A DNA stretch of 64,000 nt from positions 37,809,435 through 37,873,434 of the forward strand of contig CM053325.1 in assembly GCA_028583605.1 (NCBI GenBank), read 5' to 3'. The notes under the pieces are model-generated. The model made no database searches and was not told the DNA's origin. It saw only the letters and a program-made list of their open reading frames with translations. The translations under genes were made by a program, and so were the position numbers. Shown piece by piece: positions 57,848-64,000 of the stretch. The stretch's first letter is position 1. Every line of letters begins with the position of its first letter. The DNA comes from Dastarcus helophoroides (Eukaryota; Arthropoda; Insecta; Coleoptera; Bothrideridae).

Positions 57848-59800
57848 AATACGGAGAGAAAACTTCACATGCTTGTCTATTAAAAAGAATGAGACATATT
57901 CCGTGCCCCTGTCTTGATTGGTTATTATTTTGTTCAGTGCGCAATGTGACACTGCGCATTTTCAGTGCACATGCACGTTCAAAAGTAACCAGATTTGAAA
58001 ATTCCTTTGTAGGTTATGTTTATTTTATTTTTGAAGTTTATGTCATTTAGAACATTATTTGATTTCGCTGTCGGTTGGTTAGTTTTACGTAATTTCAAAT
58101 ATATTTAAGACAAAATAAAAGTAAGGTGAAATTTTTTATTACACATGTCAATATGTAGAATATATTTCCTAAAACACCTTAATTTTGTTGTTTTTATCAG
58201 AATTGACAACACACTTTATTGAGGCAACTATCTCAGGATAGTTTAACTCAAGTTAAACAAGGTCCAAAATCTATTTCTTAAAAAATAACAAATTTAACCC
58301 ACCTGAAGAATTTAATTGTTGAAGTCGTTAGGATGTAAAATAATTGGATTAGGAACTTAATATGTTAGCAAAATATGAAAAGAAAAGTCGATGAAATGGA
58401 GTTAGAGCATGGGATATTTCTAAAAACATACTACTGGTGCTTTAATTTAGTGCTGTTGTATAAGAGGACAAAGCCATTCAAATACACTAAAACAGATTTT
58501 TATTACAAATGAAATGATGGTCTAAGACGAAATTTGAAATTGAATACTGATTTTTGATGACTAATTATAATGTCTAATTAGCATCTTCTGATTAGGTAAA
58601 ACAAACATCACCCAAGTTATTTTGTAAAACAACTGTTCCATTAAGTAGATAGTTGACGATACTCAGATGCTTTAAGCAAGTAAGTAGGAAATAAGGGCTT
58701 CCTAATAAACATTTCATTATGTGATTTTCAGTTTAATTACAAGTGAGTTACAACAAGTAAGCAATTCAAATAGTTATATTTTCTTTTGGTTACATAAATA
58801 GATTATATATCAAGATGCAGAGATCCAAATTTATTGATGCATAAACGTTTGGTTGAATTAAAAATATCTCTCGACAGCTTCCAACATATTTTAAAGCTAT
58901 GTTTTTATAAGAAAAATAAAAATTGAATTGTTTTACTATCATCCATTCTATTAAAGGTGTGAGAGGTGAATTGGAGGCAAAAATACTGAAAATTAGAAGC
59001 TAGTGAAAATCTGTAAATAAATAGTGTTAATATGAAAACATACCATATATTTTAAAATATAATGTATAATTTTATCAATAAAGTTGATTAAATAAGAAAT
59101 TAAAAACAATATAAGAAAATTTTAACCAACTTATGGTGGAGAATATGCCTTGATTTTAACTGTTCACCAAAAATAATTTTAGTCTTAATCTTTTAGACTG
59201 GTTTTCCAAACAATGTTCACAGTAAAGAGTTGTTGCACTTATGAATAAAAAAATGATTCGATGCAACAATTAATTTAAAAAATTTCGATAGTATTACCTA
59301 GTTTCTTCACAGATCCACAAAACTAAGATCTAATAACTAATCATGGTTTCTTCTCAAGATATTGCAATTTCAGATTAATTTTCTTTTGCAAATCGATATC
59401 AATATCCTTTCGGATGCGAATTCGTTATATTAGCTTAAGGGGATGAATTGTCCTTAACTGTTCTACATAAACTGAAGTCTAAACCCGAATTTTTATATTT
59501 GCAATTTCAAAAAGGAGGAACTTTCCTACAATAATACATTTTTTTTTTCACCTGTTTGACACTCTTACAGGACGAATTTTCAATAGTCGTTTCTTAGTGC
59601 GAAATTTTATGCTTCTTAACTGATCGGTTTATGCTATGTGTTTTCTGTCAGTGTTTAGAGTTTGATTAAATAGATATGTATAAGTTAAGGTTCTTTTTTT
59701 TTGGATTGACAACAATAATTTTAAGATACCTGTATCCGAAATAATTTCATATTCGTAACTGAAATATAATATCCTTAACAACCCTAGTATGCATCAACTG
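57848..59800. other. No recognisable feature
   Basis: About 2 kb of A+T-rich DNA between the two 1.6-kb copies. No gene supported. Confidence 0.4.
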
Positions 59801-60260
59801 CTCTGTTTACATAAAGCATGTATTGTTCTGGTGTTTGGAGTTCTGCTCCAACACACATTGCCTCTTGGATTCAATTCAGAGAAAACCAATTTGCCTAATT
59901 GATGATTCTAAACACAGGCGAATATCGTCGACCTCTTTTCTACAAGTATTTTCATGGAAAATGTTCGCTAGAATTGACAGCTCTGATGCGCTCAAGAATA
60001 ACATTCTTTAGGCAAATAGTGTAGTAGTGGCAAATTCCTGCGCAGTCTAACTTGGAACAGTAGGGACTTTTATTTAAGACAACTTTTTTCTACAGAAATT
60101 CCAAACTTTCGAATTCGTTATCAAGCAGATTTTTCCCTTATCATTCCAACTCTTCTCTCCTTTAAAATGGTAAATTATCTCCATCTATCTTAATTTCCGC
60201 CTCCAACTCGGAGGGTAAGCTGCTCTACCCTATGTGAGTAGTTTGTGGTTAATGTCAATA
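59800..60260 (+). mobile_element. 3' fragment of a CR1/Jockey-like non-LTR element
   Basis: SIQRKPICLIDDSKHRR (about 59876-59926) is the thumb-region 'SIQRKAIRLIDDP' motif. FLQVFSWKMF corresponds to 'FYRYFHGKC'. After a frame change, ANSCAV, then decayed SKLSNSL (about 60030-60120), matches the tail of the element ending at 50416. It retains the region deleted from that copy. Heavily frameshifted and 5'-truncated. Confidence 0.7.
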
Positions 60261-62022
60261 TCACTTAAAATGTACATGTTGACTTAAGGGAATTTCAGTT
60301 TGGTGGCATATTAGCTAAATCACATAAATGCTTCTTGGAAAATGGCTTCCTAATATTAACCCTAAAGTTTTTAGTATCCTTTATTTTCATATTATACTTG
60401 ACCAATTTAAAAATTTTAGTAGAAATTCTTATGCTATAGTAGAGATTCTCAGAAAGTTTGAGATTAAATTAAAAATTATATCTGAACATATGTAGTCTTG
60501 TTCTACTTTTTTTTTTAATTTAAAGAAAAAAGCCAAAAATATGAATTGAATTCATAAAATAAATTCGCGGGGCGTACACTTTTGCTTATATCAAAAATGT
60601 TCACTTATATTTTGATTTTTTATTGTTGTCCAAGGTTCTTGAATCCTATAGTACTATACCATAAAATATAATTATGTCCATATTTGTCATTTAAATAATG
60701 TTTAGATAAATATTCAAAGATTATCTTTCGATCATATACATTGCAATGACTGTTTAGTCTTTTAAATTAATTGCTTGCATTAAACTAAAAATATAAAATA
60801 TGTAATGTAATGTTTATTAAGAGGCCTCTACTTCCTACCTAATTGCTAAAAGTTTTAAGTAATTGTGTAATCTTACCAACATAAAGGGACAGTTCAACTG
60901 AATGAAATTTGATGTATTAAAATTCATTAATAAATATCTCAAAGTTAACTTTTTTCATTTTTTCGAGTATTTAAATTGCCTCATTTTTTTGTACAAGGGC
61001 ACTATTTATCAAAAAAGTGCAACAAATCAAAGCACAACAGAAAGTACACATCCTCTTTTTCATGTAGTTGGCTTTTCGTATCATATTTCATTAAAATACT
61101 GAGATCGTTATCTATTTATTTCCTTCCTAACATTTTAAAAAATGAAACTGCCAGAGATTATTTTCTTTTGGTTTTATAAATAAAAAATATAGTGCTATTT
61201 ATGCTAAAATAGTCTTTTTCATAATATCTTCTTGCCAAGGATCTGCTTCCATTCCATAAACAATATAGTTCAATTCGCGCACTTGAAGTACACACATCTC
61301 TTGACCAATTTAATCCTTGTTGAGTCGATTTATTCTTAAATGTATATCATTCATAAATATTTTTATCATTTTGTGCAGAAACTCTGTTCTTGGACTACAT
61401 CTTTTTCATCAAAAATTGACAAATTCCACACTATATCAAATGATTTAAAAGTATCGAACCATTCTGCTACAGTTCAAAGCACCTATAAAAAGATAGAATG
61501 AACTTTAAAAATTCAAAGATACTAAAAGAATTTTACCTTTATGTAACCATCAAAAAGTCCTTTATAAACAACTCTATATGCCACCTGCGTGAGTAAAGAA
61601 ACAGTTCATGAAAAGAATACATTAAACTTTACCAAATCATCACCTGCTGAAATTCCATATTCTATGTAATGTCATATTTCCTTTCGGCTTCAATTCGTTA
61701 AGTATAAATCCAAACCTGTTTTGTTTCTGCATAAATAAATAGGTATCACTAGCTAATATAAGGCTGCTATCATTTTCACGGGATTTAAATCTCAAAGAAT
61801 CAGTTTTTTAAACCAAATAACCTCCAAACTTGACATGTTGACACAACAACGTAAACAAAAACAGTAATAAGTTGGTAGCAAAAGCAAGCAGAAATTTCCT
61901 AAATGGAAAGTTGCGCAGAGGCACTAAATTCTAGCTTTGCGCAGTGAACTTTTTCGCGCCACTTTTATCATTGGGTCCTGTTTTTGAACATTTCCCCTCC
62001 ATTAGAGTTTATCCTCCTTTTT
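60261..62022. other. No recognisable feature
   Basis: A+T-rich, with small overlapping ORFs (60902-61179) that show no domain. A G+C-richer patch at 61900-61970 contains TTGCGCAG twice. Confidence 0.4.
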
Positions 62023-63642
62023 ATTGGCATTTCCAGCTAAGGATCACTACCTCTGGTGGCGACAATTATAACTACTGCTTGTAGGTCACAGGTTTGTTTA
62101 CATTTTGATATAGCGTTTGCTTTGTGAATGTAGCCATAACAAGCGTTCAATTTTCGGTTAGTTAATGTTAGAATCAGAAGTTAATGGTTTGATTAGTTTG
62201 TACGTAAGTACCTAAAGTAGTTGGAGACATTTGTTTATACCTACCTATATTTATAGACTTTTTAAATTTAGTTATTCATTATTATAGAATATGGAATTTA
62301 CTTCAAATCAAATAAAAAGCAAATCAAAGATTTTTGGCATTGTTTATGGCTGCATTACACAAAAATATACAAGAGAAAATATTTAGAAGGCTTTTGCTAA
62401 CATTCTTTGTTTATGAAATTAAAAAACATGATATTTTATATAGAGTGCTATTATTTCTCTTCCGTAACATTTTTATTGTTGAGACAGTTATGATTAATTT
62501 TACTAAATGTTATCAATTTTAAATATAGTTTTACAGCCAGCTATTTCATTTCTCCTCAAGAAGGACATTTACGATACCATAACTATGTGGCTAATGTTTT
62601 AAATAATTTCCAAACATTAGAAGTATTCCAGAATGTACTTAAATTCTAGTTTAAGCAGCAACATGGCTATGCTGCAGAATCAAAATGGTAAGGGTAACCA
62701 AATTTTAAAATTCATCACTGAAATGAATCCTTCTTGGCTGATTTCGGTGCTAAAAAACGAACCCTGGTCCAGTCATATCAGTCACTTGTCAAAATATTGT
62801 AGACTTTTTAATATTTATTGTGGCATTTATTGTTAATACAGTTTATTAGTGGTCATTATCACTTTTATCAGTAAGATATGGGGGGCTAAAACATCAGATA
62901 AACAATTTTTGAAAGTAGTAATTTAATTCAGTAATTAGGAATAGGTGGATGCTATCATGAAGGAATTTTATTCGAGGTAATGTGCAATTCAAACCTTATT
63001 ACTTTATTTTAAATTTTCTCCATTTTCTTCTTTTACACACCAATAATAAACGTGACTTCCATTCAGAAGCCTTTCCCCTAAAAATATTTTCAATCTTCAA
63101 CTGAGCAGCAAAATTAACTAGTATTAAGTATTACTACGCCTTCTAAGAAATTATTTAGTTCTTTTCAAATAACTTACGACTTCAAGAAATTTTACATTAT
63201 CTTCTAACCTATTCCTCACTTACAACTTTTAGAATGTTAAACTGTTCTAGTAAATTAAAATAATATTCCTGAGGATTGAGGTTATAATGATAAATTTACC
63301 TTTTAACAATTATTCCATACAGAAGTTGAGCTGTAAAAACAAGATTAAGATGCTTATGCACTGCAATCTATATCGCCCCTATTCCAAAACATAAAAGCTT
63401 TTTCCCCGAATCCATTATAATTTGTATAAACAGTCGGCTTGTTTTAATTACCTTAGTTATTGTCCTCTTAATATACATATAATTATTTGAAAATTATAAA
63501 AACTGCTTGGCAAAATAAGAAAATATTCATAGGAAATGTCTAATCTTTACATACATATTATAGCCTTAAAGAAGGTTATAAGCAAGCGACCTACTTGCGA
63601 TCAGTTGATGGTTGGCGCGAACTTTTAATTTGAATCGCCAAT
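62023..63642. repeat. 1.6-kb dispersed repeat, copy 2
   Basis: Same ends as copy 1. Two frames look mildly protein-like. 62494-62649 includes GHLRYHNYVANVLNNFQTLE, open here but stopped in copy 1. 62633-62836 contains MLQNQNGKGNQILKFITEMN and SWLISVLKNEPWSSHISHLS, conserved in copy 1 with only three or four residue changes in 67. No family recognised. TTTTACAG before the first (ending 62536) could be a splice acceptor. Confidence 0.85.
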
Positions 63643-64000
63643 AGACTTCTTAATCCTCCTTACAAGAAGACTATAACCACAGAACATATATAAACTATAA
63701 CACTTATGGTTAGGGAATCCTATAAGAAAGAGATGAATCGGTAACGTAATTTGTCGAATAAAAATAGGATTGATTTCCACCCACTGACATCAGCGGCCTC
63801 TGTTGTGTATTACCTGCAAGTATTGTGTGAAAACTGTAAAATGAGGGCTTAAATTGAATCTACAATCACATCACTGTCGTGTTAACCTTTTTTTGGGATT
63901 TTCCTAGGAAAGCGTGTCTAGAACATCCTTTATTCATCTTTTAATCAGAGAGGAGCTGAAGTTAAAACTACTTCAAATAGAATTCTGTGGTGTATGTATT
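63643..64000. other. No recognisable feature
   Basis: Unique sequence to the window edge, with no ORF or repeat match supported. Confidence 0.4.

Noticed and set aside
56226..63642. Interpretation of the two 1.6-kb repeats as LTRs of one retrotransposon
   Set aside because: The ends are not TG..CA, no primer-binding site or polypurine tract is evident, and the 4.2 kb between contains no gag-pol, only a non-LTR fragment.

Overview
The window looks like non-bacterial, strongly A+T-rich animal DNA, most probably from an insect. The evidence is one spliced NPC2-like gene with GT..AG introns, plus debris of Tc1/mariner transposons, several non-LTR retrotransposons with AP-endonuclease, reverse transcriptase and RNase H domains, a Penelope-like GIY-YIG fragment, and many terminal-inverted-repeat (TIR) and foldback elements. 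I cannot assign the insect order from sequence alone. No operons, CRISPR arrays or bacterial signals are present.

The only intact host gene I can assemble is an NPC2/MD-2-related lipid-recognition protein at 37971-43966, plus strand. It has four exons, a signal peptide, six family cysteines and 154 residues, and no single ORF shows it. Its third intron (about 5.1 kb) holds low-complexity DNA, a palindromic miniature element and a 1.8 kb foldback element. Just downstream, 44707-44981 holds a broken, protein-like fragment of unknown origin.

Layout: 1-2.1 kb has two tRNA-like sequences. 2.1-3.1 kb is one arm of a foldback element. 3.2-7.9 kb is degenerate low-complexity DNA. 10.6-14.4 kb is a decayed EN-RT-RNaseH non-LTR element. 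16.0-17.9 kb is a dead mariner. 20.2-23.0 kb is a repeat carrying an inserted, internally deleted Tc1/mariner whose empty-site counterpart survives at 41.4 kb. 23.2-23.5 kb is a Penelope-like fragment. 26.4-27.8 kb has a mariner transposase tail and a TIR element. 28.7-35.2 kb is a nest of elements: a miniature element is interrupted by a 215-bp hairpin containing a hammerhead-ribozyme-like core, by a 3.6-kb foldback element and by a 1-kb TIR element. 45.5-47.05 kb is a 60-bp minisatellite split by a 1.2-kb TIR element. 47.8-50.4 kb and 52.7-53.5 kb are further non-LTR relics. 54.3-56.2 kb is a cluster of miniature elements sharing one terminus. 56.2-57.8 kb and 62.0-63.6 kb are two copies of a 1.6-kb repeat, with a retrotransposon tail between them.

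Apart from NPC2, essentially everything recognisable is selfish DNA in decay, and its nesting order can be read directly from interrupted repeats and target-site duplications. All boundaries were found by eye and should be read as approximate unless a duplication is quoted.
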